This document shows, piece by piece, positions 32,956 through 42,017 of a stretch of DNA of 64,000 bases. The DNA is from Breznakiella homolactica. Its GTDB lineage: Bacteria > Spirochaetota > Spirochaetia > Treponematales > Breznakiellaceae. The notes under the pieces are model-generated. The model did not search any database. It worked only from the letters and a program-made list of their open reading frames with translations, and was not told the DNA's origin. Made by a program: the position numbers and the translations under genes. The stretch is from contig NZ_CP067089.2 in assembly GCF_016616095.2 (NCBI RefSeq), positions 1,426,001 to 1,490,000 on the forward strand. Direction: 5' to 3'. Position 1 is the first letter of the stretch. Each line of letters starts with the position of its first letter.

Positions 32956-34110
32956 TCAGTCCGGACAGGAAAGATCCGCGCCCTTCCAGCGGGCCTTTAC
33001 CCCGAAGACGCCGAGAATGGTAAGGAAGGTAAAGTACATGGGCGTAAAAATAAGCTGGAAAATATAGGCAAGTCCCGCCCTGGGAAGGGAGACCCGGAAA
33101 AGGGCAAGAACGGCTATGGTGTTCATGGTCATGGAAATATAGACCCCCGCGGGAAGCAGCCAAACCCAGGGAACAAACAGCGCCGGAACGATACAGAGAA
33201 TACCCAATGATATGGCCGCCATGAGGTACCCGAAGTTGAGCCGGGTTGAAAAATCGGGACTGAAAAGGCCTCCGTTGTTCCAGCGCAGGGTTTGGCTGAC
33301 AAAATTCCTCCAGGTCCGTTCTCCCTGGGTCATGACATGGACATCGGAGCCGCAGGCGGCCCTCACTTTGTACCGGGACCGGGCCCGGATCTGCGCGATG
33401 AGGGACGCGTCTTCCGTGGGGGACGGCGGTACCGCGTCGTATCCGCCCACGGCTTCCAGGGCTTCGCGCCTGAGGATGAGATTGTTCCCGAATCCGCCCC
33501 CGGCAGCGCCGAGGCCGGTGGATGCCGCCAGATACATATACCGTACCGCGTGATCGAAACACTGGTACAATTGGAAAAACCCGCGGCCCTGAGCCTTTTT
33601 AAAAACCGGCCCGATGGTGATGCCTGTCCCGTGATTCCGCATCCGGGCGGCCATGGCCGATACCCAGCCGGGAGGCACCGTACAATCCGCGTCGGTAAAG
33701 AGAAAAAGCTCTCCGTCCGCCGCTTCGATTCCCCGGGCAAGGGCATACTGTTTGCGGTTTATCCCCGGGTTTTCTTCAAGCCGGATCAGGGTCACCGGAA
33801 TTGCGGGGACTTTTTTTTCAAAATCCCGGAGAAGATCCCCTCCCCCGTCCGATGAACGGTCGTCAATAAATATGAATTCCAGTTCCGGGTATTCCTGGGC
33901 CGCCAGGCTTTCCAGAAGGGGCCGCATCCGTTCTTTTTCATTGCGGAAGGGGATAACCACCGAGACCCTGGGAAACCGCGGTTCACCCGGCTGGGATTTT
34001 GATAGGGCATTCCTGTCCCGGCGCCATTCAAGGATGAGACCGATCATAAGCCCCGCGTGGACGGTCACAAAAAAAGCAGCTAATAACAGGCAGACAATAA
34101 ACAGAGCCAA
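32956..34110 (-). CDS. Membrane-bound family 2 glycosyltransferase
   Basis: 384 residues from TTG 34110, chosen because GGAGG lies five bases upstream; an in-frame GTG at 34152 has no site. One N-terminal membrane helix precedes a GT-A domain: RVSVVIPFRNEKERM, FIFIDDRSSDGG, the metal-binding DxD in LFTDADCTVPPGW, then TEDASLIAQIRAR and a QTLRWNNGG box equivalent to the Q-x-x-R-W motif of processive enzymes. Three or four membrane helices follow. It probably polymerises or adds a sugar for cell-surface glycan or glycolipid; the acceptor is unknown. It has no glycan-operon partner here. Confidence 0.88.
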   Translation of the reverse strand: MALFIVCLLLAAFFVTVHAGLMIGLILEWRRDRNALSKSQPGEPRFPRVSVVIPFRNEKERMRPLLESLAAQEYPELEFIFIDDRSSDGGGDLLRDFEKKVPAIPVTLIRLEENPGINRKQYALARGIEAADGELFLFTDADCTVPPGWVSAMAARMRNHGTGITIGPVFKKAQGRGFFQLYQCFDHAVRYMYLAASTGLGAAGGGFGNNLILRREALEAVGGYDAVPPSPTEDASLIAQIRARSRYKVRAACGSDVHVMTQGERTWRNFVSQTLRWNNGGLFSPDFSTRLNFGYLMAAISLGILCIVPALFVPWVWLLPAGVYISMTMNTIAVLALFRVSLPRAGLAYIFQLIFTPMYFTFLTILGVFGVKARWKGADLSCPD

Positions 34111-34291
34111 ACGATCCTCCGGAAAGTGCTGGCAGAAGGAACCGGCGTACACCGGCGCACAGGGACAGCATAGATCTTAATATAAATATGACCTAAGTGC
34201 TACAGAGCGGGATTACATTTTTGCCCGGGAATACTGCACCCACTCTGCGGTTTTTTTATATGGCGGCCCCCGGGACTGTAAATTGCCGCTC

Positions 34292-34320
34292 TTGATTCAT
34301 TCACCGCATTCTGGTATAGT
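34292..34320 (+). promoter_or_regulatory. tRNA-Ala promoter
   Basis: TTGATT (34292-34297), a 17-bp spacer and TATAGT (34315-34320) place the start 6-8 bases before the mature tRNA at 34332. The 34111-34291 stretch upstream shows nothing recognisable. Confidence 0.65.
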
Positions 34321-34331
34321 TCCTGAGTACC

Positions 34332-34405
34332 GGGGAATTAGCTCAGTTGGCTAGAGCGGTTGGTTCGCAATCAACAGGCCAGGGGTTCGAATCCCCTATT
34401 CTCCA
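34332..34405 (+). tRNA. tRNA-Ala (anticodon CGC)
   Basis: A full 74-nt cloverleaf: acceptor GGGGAAT / ATTCTCC, D-arm GCTC-AGTTGGCTA-GAGC, anticodon arm GTTGG-TTCGCAA-TCAAC, T-arm AGGGG-TTCGAAT-CCCCT, discriminator A. The loop gives anticodon CGC, decoding GCG. The G3:U70 wobble, the main identity element for alanyl-tRNA synthetase, is present. CCA is not encoded and must be added. It stands alone, with its own promoter and a terminator directly after. Confidence 0.95.
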
Positions 34406-34452
34406 TAAAAACGGCCGGATAACTCTGATACAATCAGATTCCGGCCGTTTTT
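34406..34452 (+). terminator. Terminator after tRNA-Ala
   Basis: Stem AAAACGGCCGG...CCGGCCGTTTT extended by CTGAT/ATCAG inside, followed by a T-run, starting two bases after the tRNA. Confidence 0.85.
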
Positions 34453-34603
34453 GTTAATCCCGCTTAACCGGTATCCCGCGCCGGAACCACTGTAAATGAC
34501 TGGTAACACATTGTTATATTGCTGTATTGAAAAGGAATGGGCTTCCAGCCTAGTATAAAGAAGCAGGCTGCAAATGCCTGTAACAAGAGAGGAGGAATTT
34601 TTT

Positions 34604-35632
34604 ATGAGAAAAGCGATTGCTTTTGTATTGCTTGGTATGGTCTGCTGCGGCAGCGTCATCTTCGCCGATGATGCCAAGACCATGCCTGCCCGGGTGGGAC
34701 GGTTCTACGTGGCGCCGACCTTTGCGTTTGCCAACGGCGAATACAACGATGACTGGGAATACGAAAAATACGATGATGGTGACGGTGCGCTGAAGGTATT
34801 CAACCTCGGATTTGCGGTTGAGTACGGAGTTCTCGACTGGATCACGGCGGCGGTGCAGTGGGTTCCGGGATGGACCATCTGGTCCGAAGTGGACACTACC
34901 ATCGGAGCTTCCGATGACGTGGATGCCAACGGCCTGTACGACCTCTTTGTGGGCGCCAAAATCCAGATTGTGGGGGAGAAGGCGCCGGTTAAATCCACCA
35001 TGTTCCGCGCGGCTATTGCTCCGGGGGTAAAGATCCCCCTCCCGGGCAATGATTTCGAGGATGAATTCAAAAGCGCAATTACCAATGACTCCCTGACCGG
35101 AGCCAACGCGGACAAGCATGCCTTCGGGGTCGGAAGCCGGGCGTACTTCGACGTACTTATCAATAAAATGTTCTACATCAACCTCTACGGTGAGTTTCTT
35201 TATTTCCCTATCAAAAAATCATTTAAAGACCACAGCATTGTATATCAGGGACTGGTGGCTCAGAATCCGGCGTTAAAGCCCCTGCTGGATGATGTGGATG
35301 TCAGCTACGGCTGGGATCTGACCCTTGAACTGGAACCCAACTTTGAAACAACCCTTACCGACGGGCTCACCTTCAGCGCTGGGCTGCCCATAACCTTCGT
35401 GATGACCCCGGGTCTGTCATTCGACCATAAACTTCCCGCCGCGGTAGCGTCCTATCTCGGCAGCGAGGATCCTACGTACCTCCTGAAGCTTTCCCCCAAC
35501 GTGTCCTTCTTCCTGACCAACACGCTGCTTCCGCTGGAATTCAAAATGACCTACGCCATTCCTTTGATCGGCCAGAACTCCAGGGCGCTCCACTCCCTGA
35601 CGCTGCAGGCGCGGATCTACTTCAGGATCTGA
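34604..35632 (+). CDS. Putative outer-membrane beta-barrel protein
   Basis: 342 residues from ATG 34604 with GAGGAGG upstream. The signal peptide (MRKAIAFVLLGMVCCGSVIF) is probably cleaved after FA-DD. The mature part alternates short amphipathic strands with acidic loops (VGRFYVAPTFAFANGEYNDD, YGEFLYFPIKKSFKDHSIVY, LPLEFKMTYAIPLI) and ends in the strand LTLQARIYFRI, fitting a barrel of 12 or more strands. No named porin family is recognised. Monocistronic: it has its own terminator and no adjacent partner. Confidence 0.75.
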   Translation: MRKAIAFVLLGMVCCGSVIFADDAKTMPARVGRFYVAPTFAFANGEYNDDWEYEKYDDGDGALKVFNLGFAVEYGVLDWITAAVQWVPGWTIWSEVDTTIGASDDVDANGLYDLFVGAKIQIVGEKAPVKSTMFRAAIAPGVKIPLPGNDFEDEFKSAITNDSLTGANADKHAFGVGSRAYFDVLINKMFYINLYGEFLYFPIKKSFKDHSIVYQGLVAQNPALKPLLDDVDVSYGWDLTLELEPNFETTLTDGLTFSAGLPITFVMTPGLSFDHKLPAAVASYLGSEDPTYLLKLSPNVSFFLTNTLLPLEFKMTYAIPLIGQNSRALHSLTLQARIYFRI

Positions 35633-35651
35633 GTTTTATAACCAGTTAACA

Positions 35652-35692
35652 AAAAAACAAAACCCCGGACTTGCACCGGGGTTTTGTTTTTG
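35652..35692. terminator. Bidirectional terminator between the barrel protein and the liv operon
   Basis: AAACAAAACCCCGG and CCGGGGTTTTGTTT form a 14-bp stem with a seven-base loop, with A-run before and T-run after, so it can serve both convergent transcripts. Confidence 0.88.
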
Positions 35693-35723
35693 GCAAGGCG
35701 GCTTACCAGCAGCGCCGGAAATC

Positions 35724-37253
35724 CTATCCGCCGAGATAGGCGCTCTTAACCTTCGGATTGCTCAGAAGCTCGGAAGCCTTTCCTTCCAGGACAATCTGTC
35801 CGACCTCAATCACGAAAGCCCGGTCAGCCACACCCAGCGCCGCTTTGGCATTCTGTTCAACCAGGATAATGGTCTGGCCGTCCCGGGAAATTTTCTGGAT
35901 GACCTTAAAAACTTCCTCGGTGAATTTCGGGGACAGTCCCATGGAAGGTTCATCCAGGAGGAGCATTCTGGGGCGGGCCATCATCGCCCGGGCGATGGCG
36001 AGCATCTGCTGCTCACCGCCGGACAGGGAACCGCCGAACTGGGTGATACGCTCCTTGAGCCGGGGAAACAGGGACAGAGCGTATTCGTAATCTTTTTCAA
36101 TCTCGGCTTTGTCGTTCCTGAGGAACGCCCCCATCATGATATTTTCCTTTACCGAAAGCTGCGGGAAAATCCCCCGGCCTTCCGGAACATGGATCATGCC
36201 GCGGCCCACCAGTTTAAAGGGAGCCACACCGTTTACCGGCATATTCTGGTATTCCACGGTTCCGTTTTTCGGGACCAGGAGACCGCTGATGGTTTTGAGC
36301 AGGGTTGTCTTGCCCGCGCCGTTGGCGCCGATAAGGGCCAGGAATTCACCCTCGGCCACGGAAAAACTGATATCCTTGAGGATATGCGCCGCGCCGTAAT
36401 AGGTATCCACATTGGTGAGCTTCAGGAGCGTCCCCGCGCTGCCGGGAACCGTCCGTTCGCCCGCGCCGGAAGCCCCCAGGTCCGCGGAACCGCCGAGGTA
36501 AGCCGCGATAACGGTTTCGTCCGACTGAACCGCTTCGGGCAGGCCCTCGGCGATTTTTCTGCCGCAGTCCAGGACGGTTATCTCGTCCGCAAGATCCGAG
36601 ACCATTTTCATATCGTGGTCGATGAGGATTACGGTTATGCCCCGGTCACGGATTTTCCGGATCAGATTCGCCAGTTCCTGTTTTTCCGTGGGATTCATAC
36701 CCGCCGCGGGTTCATCCAGCAGCAGCAGAATAGGATCCGTCGCGAGGGCCCGGGTAATTTCAACGAGGCGCTGCTGGCCGTAGGAAAGCTCGCTGGCCTG
36801 GAGGTCATTGTACTGGTGAATGCCCACAAATTCCAGCTCCTCTTCGGCCTTTTTCCGGAACCGGTCCTCATCCTTTTTTATACCCGGCAGCCCCAGAAGC
36901 ACACCGGTGAGTTTCGATTTTTCCCGGCATTGGGCAGCGACCACCACATTGTCGAGAACCGTCATTCCTTTAAACAGTTCAATATGCTGGAAGGTCCGGG
37001 CAATGCCCTTCCGGGCGAGCCGGTGGGTGGGCAGCCTGTCCAGAGTTTCCCCGCCGAGCCGCATGGACCCGCTGGTGGCCGGGATATAGCCGGTAAGCAC
37101 GTTGAACATGGTGGTTTTTCCGGATCCGTTGGGACCGATGAGGCCGCGGATTTCACCGGCGCGCACCGTCAGATCCACTCCGTCCAGGGCGACCACCCCG
37201 CCGAATTTTTTTACGATTCCCTTCGCCTCAAGCAGCACAGTATTGTCAGCCAT
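35724..37253 (-). CDS. Branched-chain amino-acid-type ABC transporter, fused LivG-LivF ATPases
   Basis: 509 residues holding two complete ATPase domains. Residues 1-250 are LivG-like: GLIGPNGSGKTTMFNVLTGY, LSYGQQRLVEITRA, ILLLLDEPAAGMN. Residues 275-509 are LivF-like: ALIGANGAGKTTLLKTISGL, LSGGEQQMLAIARA, LLLDEPSMGLSP. They are joined by a Gly/Ala/Ser linker (about 250-272). Normally these are separate proteins, so the dimer here is tethered. It energises LivH/LivM in the membrane. The start overlaps the livM stop by eight bases. The substrate could be amino acids, but this family also moves amides and acids. Confidence 0.93.
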   Translation of the reverse strand: MADNTVLLEAKGIVKKFGGVVALDGVDLTVRAGEIRGLIGPNGSGKTTMFNVLTGYIPATSGSMRLGGETLDRLPTHRLARKGIARTFQHIELFKGMTVLDNVVVAAQCREKSKLTGVLLGLPGIKKDEDRFRKKAEEELEFVGIHQYNDLQASELSYGQQRLVEITRALATDPILLLLDEPAAGMNPTEKQELANLIRKIRDRGITVILIDHDMKMVSDLADEITVLDCGRKIAEGLPEAVQSDETVIAAYLGGSADLGASGAGERTVPGSAGTLLKLTNVDTYYGAAHILKDISFSVAEGEFLALIGANGAGKTTLLKTISGLLVPKNGTVEYQNMPVNGVAPFKLVGRGMIHVPEGRGIFPQLSVKENIMMGAFLRNDKAEIEKDYEYALSLFPRLKERITQFGGSLSGGEQQMLAIARAMMARPRMLLLDEPSMGLSPKFTEEVFKVIQKISRDGQTIILVEQNAKAALGVADRAFVIEVGQIVLEGKASELLSNPKVKSAYLGG

Positions 37254-38238
37254 TCTTTTTTCTCCTCAAGCCGAAGGTTCTGGCAAAGAAATTACCCGCG
37301 TCCATACCGAGTCCGATGATTCCCTTTTTGAGGAAAATGGTTGCCATAACGATCAGCAGGGAATACACCACCATCTGGAACTGGCCCAGGGGCCGGAGTA
37401 TTTCCGGAAGCACCGCCACGGCAACGCCGCCGAGCAGAGATCCGTGGATGGAACCGACGCCGCCCACAACGATCATGGTCAGCACGAGAACGCTGAGACT
37501 CATGTTGTAAATGTCGGGACTCACGGTGGTCATATAATGGGCGTAGAGGGAACCGCCGGCGCCGCCGAAGGCAGCGGAAAGCACAAAGGCCAGGATCTTG
37601 TAGTACGCCAGGTTGATGCCCAGACTCTGGGCGGAGGTATCACTTTCCCGCACAGCCTTGAGACTCCGGCCCACCCGGGATTTCTCGATCCGTTCTCCCA
37701 GAATTGTAGCCACAATCACCAGGGCGTACACCAGGATGAGCCACCCTTGCAGGCTGTAGATTTCCTTCCCGAAGAAACTCGGCGCGGCAATTCCCACAAT
37801 TCCCATGGGCCCCTTGGTGAGGCTGATCCACTGGGTCAGGATGGTCTGGATTATGCCGGCGAAACTGGTGGTGACCAAAACGAGGTAGACCCCGCCCCGC
37901 ACCTTGAGCGCGGGATATCCGATGATGAGTCCCGCCACCGCGGACAGCACAATCGCCGCGGGAAAGGCGAGCCAGAAACTGACACCCAGGCGGGAGGACA
38001 GAATCGCCGAGGTATATGAACCAATGGCGTAAAAACCGGCCATACCAAGGTTTATCTGGCCGCAGAGGCCGGTGACAATATTGAGCCCAATGGCGAGAAA
38101 ACTGTAAATCCCGCCGATGATGATTATATGCGAAACATAGGGGTCCCCCACGAGAAACAGCAGGGCAAGACCTATGACAACAATCGCGACCAAGGTAAGG
38201 GTTTTATTTTTTCTGACCAGCAGCAGCGGATTCTTCAT
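37246..38238 (-). CDS. livM: LIV-type ABC transporter permease LivM
   Basis: 330 residues with about eight to ten membrane helices. Family segments include FLAIGLNIVTGLCGQINLGM (the signature near residue 55), FYAIGSYTSAIL, AVRESDTSAQSLGIN (the ATPase-contact loop, about 195) and MIVVGGVGSIHGSLLGG (about 265). The start overlaps the livH stop (ATGA), and the basic C-terminus (FGLRRKKNG) overlaps the ATPase gene. Inner membrane; forms a heterodimer with LivH. Confidence 0.92.
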   Translation of the reverse strand: MKNPLLLVRKNKTLTLVAIVVIGLALLFLVGDPYVSHIIIIGGIYSFLAIGLNIVTGLCGQINLGMAGFYAIGSYTSAILSSRLGVSFWLAFPAAIVLSAVAGLIIGYPALKVRGGVYLVLVTTSFAGIIQTILTQWISLTKGPMGIVGIAAPSFFGKEIYSLQGWLILVYALVIVATILGERIEKSRVGRSLKAVRESDTSAQSLGINLAYYKILAFVLSAAFGGAGGSLYAHYMTTVSPDIYNMSLSVLVLTMIVVGGVGSIHGSLLGGVAVAVLPEILRPLGQFQMVVYSLLIVMATIFLKKGIIGLGMDAGNFFARTFGLRRKKNG

Positions 38239-39128
38239 GCCTTCCTCCCGGGACCGGCGTCAAACAGTCCCCCTGGTTTAAATATCATGATGAGAATGAG
38301 GATGATAAAGGAAGTGGCATCCTTGAACTGGGACGAAAGCAGGCCGCCGGCGAGGTTTTCAACAATACCCAGAAGCAGGCCCCCCACAACGGCTCCGGGA
38401 ATGTTGCCGAATCCGCCGAGAACCGCCGCGGTAAAGGCTTTTGAGTTAATGATAGCCCCCATCTGGGGGGTCACGAAAAATTTCGGCGCCAGAAGGATTC
38501 CCGCGAGGCCGGCCAGTCCGCTGGCGATGATAATGGTGAGAGCGTCGGTTTTAATGTGGCTGATCCCCATCAGTCCCGCCACAGCGCGGTTCTGGGAGGA
38601 AGCCCGCATGGCGGTTCCGGTTTTCGTTTTCGTGAGGAAAAGCCAGAGGAGCCCCGCGGCGATCAGGCTGATGCACAGGACAAAAACATCCTGGGGCACG
38701 ATATACACACCGAAAATCTGCACCGGCGTCATGGGAAATATGGCGGGATAGGGCCGGCCGGTGGATCCCCAGATAAGGATCGCGATATTCTGAAGCAGCA
38801 TCTGAACGCCGACACAGCCGCCGATAACATAGAGAAAGCCGATTTTCGTGGTGGGCCGCATCACCAGGATATAAATCAGAAAGCCGAAAAATGCCGATAC
38901 GGCGGTCCCGATCAGCGCGGCGGGGATAAAGGGGAGCTGGGCTCCCCATTCTCCGGTAACGAACATAAGGGATACCGAAGCCGCTATCATGAAGATTTCA
39001 CCCTGGGCAAAGTTAACCACCCGGACACCGCTCCAGATCATGGAATGAGCCAGAGCCACGAGGCCGTATACACTTCCGATGGCCAACCCGCCCACTATCA
39101 GCTGTACAAAGACAGACAACGAATTCAT
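38235..39128 (-). CDS. livH: LIV-type ABC transporter permease LivH
   Basis: 297 residues, about eight membrane helices. Typical LivH stretches are GLAIGSVYGLVALAHSMIW, VVNFAQGEIFMIAASVS (residues about 35-55), AMRASSQNRAVAGLMGI (the contact loop, about 190) and AVLGGFGNIPGAVVGGL. It forms the channel with LivM. It lies 15 bp after the binding-protein gene. Confidence 0.92.
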   Translation of the reverse strand: MNSLSVFVQLIVGGLAIGSVYGLVALAHSMIWSGVRVVNFAQGEIFMIAASVSLMFVTGEWGAQLPFIPAALIGTAVSAFFGFLIYILVMRPTTKIGFLYVIGGCVGVQMLLQNIAILIWGSTGRPYPAIFPMTPVQIFGVYIVPQDVFVLCISLIAAGLLWLFLTKTKTGTAMRASSQNRAVAGLMGISHIKTDALTIIIASGLAGLAGILLAPKFFVTPQMGAIINSKAFTAAVLGGFGNIPGAVVGGLLLGIVENLAGGLLSSQFKDATSFIILILIMIFKPGGLFDAGPGRKA

Positions 39129-39143
39129 GGTATCCCCCTGCTC

Positions 39144-40289
39144 TTATTTCATTGAAGGATCAAAGAATGCAGTGGCGCCGTTCTTTATGGTCCCGAACTG
39201 CATGGAGTGCAGGCCTTCGCCGTTTGCGTCAAAATCAAAGGTTCCTTCCACGCCCTTGAAGGTCAGCTCCCGGAGCGCCTTCTGGATGGCGGCGTGATCG
39301 GTGCTGCCGGCTTTTTCGATAGCCGCGGCTGCAAGATAGATTGAATCGTATCCGGTGGCGGCGAAATCATCGGGGGTTTTGCCGTAGTTTTTTTCGAAGG
39401 AAGTTACAAAGTCTGAAACCTGGGGATCGGGATTGGCGGAAATAAAGCCCGCGGCAAAAATCAGATTTTCCGCTGCGCCGCCGGCCGCGCCCACCGTGGT
39501 GGTGGATTCGATTCCCGCGCCGCCGGCGAACCGGGCTTCAATACCCATCTGCCGGGCCTGTTTCATGGCGAGCCCCATATCAACCATGGGACCGATAAGT
39601 ACCAGAACATCGGGATTGGCGTTCCTGATTTTCAGGAGCTGGGAACTGAAATCCTTGTCCCCGGGGGTAAAGGTTTCATTGGCCACGATGATATTGGTTC
39701 TGCCGGCCAATGCTTTTTCGATAGACGCGGCGCCGCCGATGCCGTAGTCCGCCGAATCATGGAGGATCGCCAGCCGCTTAAAGCCCACATCATCAATGAG
39801 GTAGGAACCCAGGGAACCGAATTTAACTTCATCGTTGGCCCTGGTCCGGAAAATCCACTGGTTGCCCTGTTCGCAGATGCCCACATTGGTACCGTGGGGA
39901 AGCATGGGAACCTGGGCTTTCTCGATAACCGGCAGCATGGCGAAACAGGGGGAACTCTGGGAATCCCCGATTACCACCGCCACGTTGTCCCGGTGGAGCA
40001 GCTTGTTCAGGGCGGCCACAGCCTGCGCCGGGATACCCTGGGAATCTTCAAGGATCAGTTCAATCTGCCGGCCAAGGACACCGCCTTTGGCGTTGATTTC
40101 GGCAACTGCCAGTTTGGCGCCGTTGCCCTGCATTTCGCCCAATCCGGCGTTGTCCCCGGTCCTGGCCGAAACGGCCCCGATTTTTATGGCGCCCCCTTCG
40201 GAGCTTCCCCCGGCGAACACGGGAGTACCGGCGGTAAGGATCAGCAGCGCGGCCAGCGCCGTATACAGGATTTTCTTTGAGAATGACAT
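39144..40289 (-). CDS. LIV-type ABC transporter substrate-binding protein
   Basis: 381 residues, ATG 40289 with AGGAGG upstream. The signal sequence ends PVFAGGSSEGG without cysteine, so it is a free periplasmic protein. The type I binding-protein fold shows KIGAVSARTGDNAGLGEMQG, NAKGGVLGRQIELILEDSQG and AVVIGDSQSSPCFAMLPVIE, where the ligand-contact Ser-Ser occurs, and later AATGYDSIYLAAAAIEKAGS. Ligand class (branched-chain amino acid, amide, aromatic or sugar acid) cannot be told from sequence; the catabolic genes across the IclR divide make an acid plausible. Confidence 0.9.
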   Translation of the reverse strand: MSFSKKILYTALAALLILTAGTPVFAGGSSEGGAIKIGAVSARTGDNAGLGEMQGNGAKLAVAEINAKGGVLGRQIELILEDSQGIPAQAVAALNKLLHRDNVAVVIGDSQSSPCFAMLPVIEKAQVPMLPHGTNVGICEQGNQWIFRTRANDEVKFGSLGSYLIDDVGFKRLAILHDSADYGIGGAASIEKALAGRTNIIVANETFTPGDKDFSSQLLKIRNANPDVLVLIGPMVDMGLAMKQARQMGIEARFAGGAGIESTTTVGAAGGAAENLIFAAGFISANPDPQVSDFVTSFEKNYGKTPDDFAATGYDSIYLAAAAIEKAGSTDHAAIQKALRELTFKGVEGTFDFDANGEGLHSMQFGTIKNGATAFFDPSMK

Positions 40290-40318
40290 GTGTCGTACCT
40301 CCTAACAGTATTAGAGAG

Positions 40319-40348
40319 ATTGTACGGACCATTTTTTTATTTTGTCAA
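40319..40348 (-). promoter_or_regulatory. Promoter of the liv operon
   Basis: On the minus strand, TTGACA (40348-40343), an 18-bp spacer and TACAAT (40324-40319), 30 bp before the binding-protein start. The iclR gene upstream therefore need not be cotranscribed. Confidence 0.7.
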
Positions 40349-40369
40349 GAAAAATTTTGAAATACGGTT

Positions 40370-41158
40370 TTATTTTTGTTCTTTTTGGTAGCCCAGGGCC
40401 AGGGAAAGCTCCTCGGCGGAGGAAATCACCAGGTCCTTGAGCGCCGCCATGCGGCTGTCCACCAGCCGGACCGTCGGACCGGAAACACTTATGGAAGCAA
40501 TTACTTTCCCGTAATAATCCCGGACCGGCGCGGCGATGCACCGGACGCCGTATTCGTGTTCTTCGTTGTCGTAGGAACACCCGTCCTTGCGGATATTCTG
40601 GAGCTCCGCGGCAAGCTGCAGCCGGCTGGTTATGGTTTTTTCGGTGAATTTATGAAACGTACACGTCCCCAGGTAGCGCTCCAGAGCCTCGGAATCGAGC
40701 CACGCCAGGAGCACCTTGCCGACTCCGGTGCAGTATTCCGGCGCCGTACTGCCCACCCTGGACTGCATACTGACCCGTAAATTGTGGCTGGATTCGATTT
40801 TAGACAGGTATGTGAGGCGGTTATCCTCGAGAATAGCCAGGTGGACCGTTTCTTCCGAAAGCATGGCCAGGCGTTTCAGTATGGGCTGGGAAAATCGGAT
40901 CATGTCGATCCTGCCGTAGGTGCACATTCCCAGCTGAAACAGCCTGAGGGTCAGGGAATACTGGTCGTTGTCCGCGTCCCTGCGGACGTATCCCTTTTCA
41001 ATCAGGGTACACATGAACCGGTATACCGTACTTTTGTGGCTTCCCACAAACGCGGCAAGATCGGTGAGGGACATTTCTCCGTTGTCCGCCAGGGCTTCCA
41101 GGATTCCCAGTGTTTTTGCTACTGCCTGAACTTCCCCGGGCTCTTTATTTTCTGTCAT
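40370..41158 (-). CDS. IclR-family transcriptional regulator
   Basis: 262 residues. The N-terminal winged HTH is LGILEALADNGEMSLTDLAA...GSHKSTVYRFMCTLIEKGYV. The C-terminal effector domain has STAPEYCTGVGKVLLAW, the GVGK ligand loop, and VRCIAAPVRDYYGKVIASIS, which is typical of regulators of acid and aromatic catabolism. It sits between the liv operon (same strand) and the divergent RraA/KDPG aldolase module, and is the likely regulator of one or both, responding to a pathway acid (inference). Confidence 0.92.
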   Translation of the reverse strand: MTENKEPGEVQAVAKTLGILEALADNGEMSLTDLAAFVGSHKSTVYRFMCTLIEKGYVRRDADNDQYSLTLRLFQLGMCTYGRIDMIRFSQPILKRLAMLSEETVHLAILEDNRLTYLSKIESSHNLRVSMQSRVGSTAPEYCTGVGKVLLAWLDSEALERYLGTCTFHKFTEKTITSRLQLAAELQNIRKDGCSYDNEEHEYGVRCIAAPVRDYYGKVIASISVSGPTVRLVDSRMAALKDLVISSAEELSLALGYQKEQK

Positions 41159-41270
41159 TGTACTCCCTCACGGTTTGATTTTTTCTAAAATACCATGATT
41201 TCTCATTATTTTCAATAATTTCTTTAAACAAAGCAAATATGGCATTTTTTTAAAACTCTGTTTCATTTTC

Positions 41271-41287
41271 ATTTGACAATATCAAAT
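41271..41287. promoter_or_regulatory. Candidate IclR operator/promoter of the keto-acid module
   Basis: ATTTGA-CAATA-TCAAAT is a perfect 6-5-6 inverted repeat that overlaps a TTGACA box (41273-41278), 50-67 bp before ATG 41338. No good -10 is fixed. Confidence 0.4.
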
Positions 41288-41337
41288 ATGTGTGATTCCA
41301 TAGTAATACGAGATAAATAAACGGAGGATTGCGGAAT

Positions 41338-42015
41338 ATGAAAAAAATCATCGGAAAACGCCCGGAACTGGATCAGGGTATACTGGATAAATTCGCGGGC
41401 CTTACCAATGTCATGAGTGTTTCCTGCGTGGTGGGAGACAGCATGGAGCGGGACGGCATCATGCACAGCTGCATGAAAATGCGGAGCGTAAATAAATCTT
41501 TCATAGGGCCGGCCTTTACGGTCAAACTCTCTTCCGGCTTCCTGGCGGACTGCCTGGAAATTTTTGAGCATGTAAAACCCGGGGATGTGGTGGTCATCGA
41601 TGCCTTCGGTGATACGGAAACATCCATCTGGGGCGGACTCATGTCGGGACTCGCCAAGGCCGCCGGCGTTAAGGGTGTGGTTATTTACGGTTCCGCCCGG
41701 GATACCGACGAATCCCGGCTCCTGGACTTCCCCATCGTGTCCAAGTCCGTTTCTCCCCGGGAAGCCCACAGCGCCATTACCAAAATATTCGAACCCATTG
41801 AACTGATGACACCGGTGTCCTGCGCCGGGGTAATCGTAAATCCCGGGGATATCGTGGTGGCCGATGAAATCGGCGTCAGCGTCGTTCCCTACGGCCAGGC
41901 CGAAGCGGTGTACGAAAAAGCCGCGAAGCAGGCTGCCCAGGAAGAGGCTACCCGGAAGGAAATCCTCAAGGGCGCCACCGTGGCGGAGCTTCTCGCGAAA
42001 TTCGGGAGGATATAG
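41338..42015 (+). CDS. RraA-like aldolase family protein
   Basis: 225 residues from ATG 41338; GGAGG lies ten bases upstream and overlaps too closely an earlier TTG. The family core is complete: GPAFTVKLSSGFLADCL, GDVVVIDAFGDTETSIWGGL, and the active-site run AKAAGVKGVVIYGSARDTDE with the Arg-Asp pair. Members either inhibit RNase E (RraA) or, more often in catabolic clusters, act as metal-dependent 4-hydroxy-4-methyl-2-oxoglutarate/oxaloacetate-type aldolases or decarboxylases. Being first in a unit with KDPG aldolase and a KDG-type kinase points to an enzyme for a 2-keto acid. Confidence 0.82.
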   Translation: MKKIIGKRPELDQGILDKFAGLTNVMSVSCVVGDSMERDGIMHSCMKMRSVNKSFIGPAFTVKLSSGFLADCLEIFEHVKPGDVVVIDAFGDTETSIWGGLMSGLAKAAGVKGVVIYGSARDTDESRLLDFPIVSKSVSPREAHSAITKIFEPIELMTPVSCAGVIVNPGDIVVADEIGVSVVPYGQAEAVYEKAAKQAAQEEATRKEILKGATVAELLAKFGRI

Positions 42016-42017
42016 CC

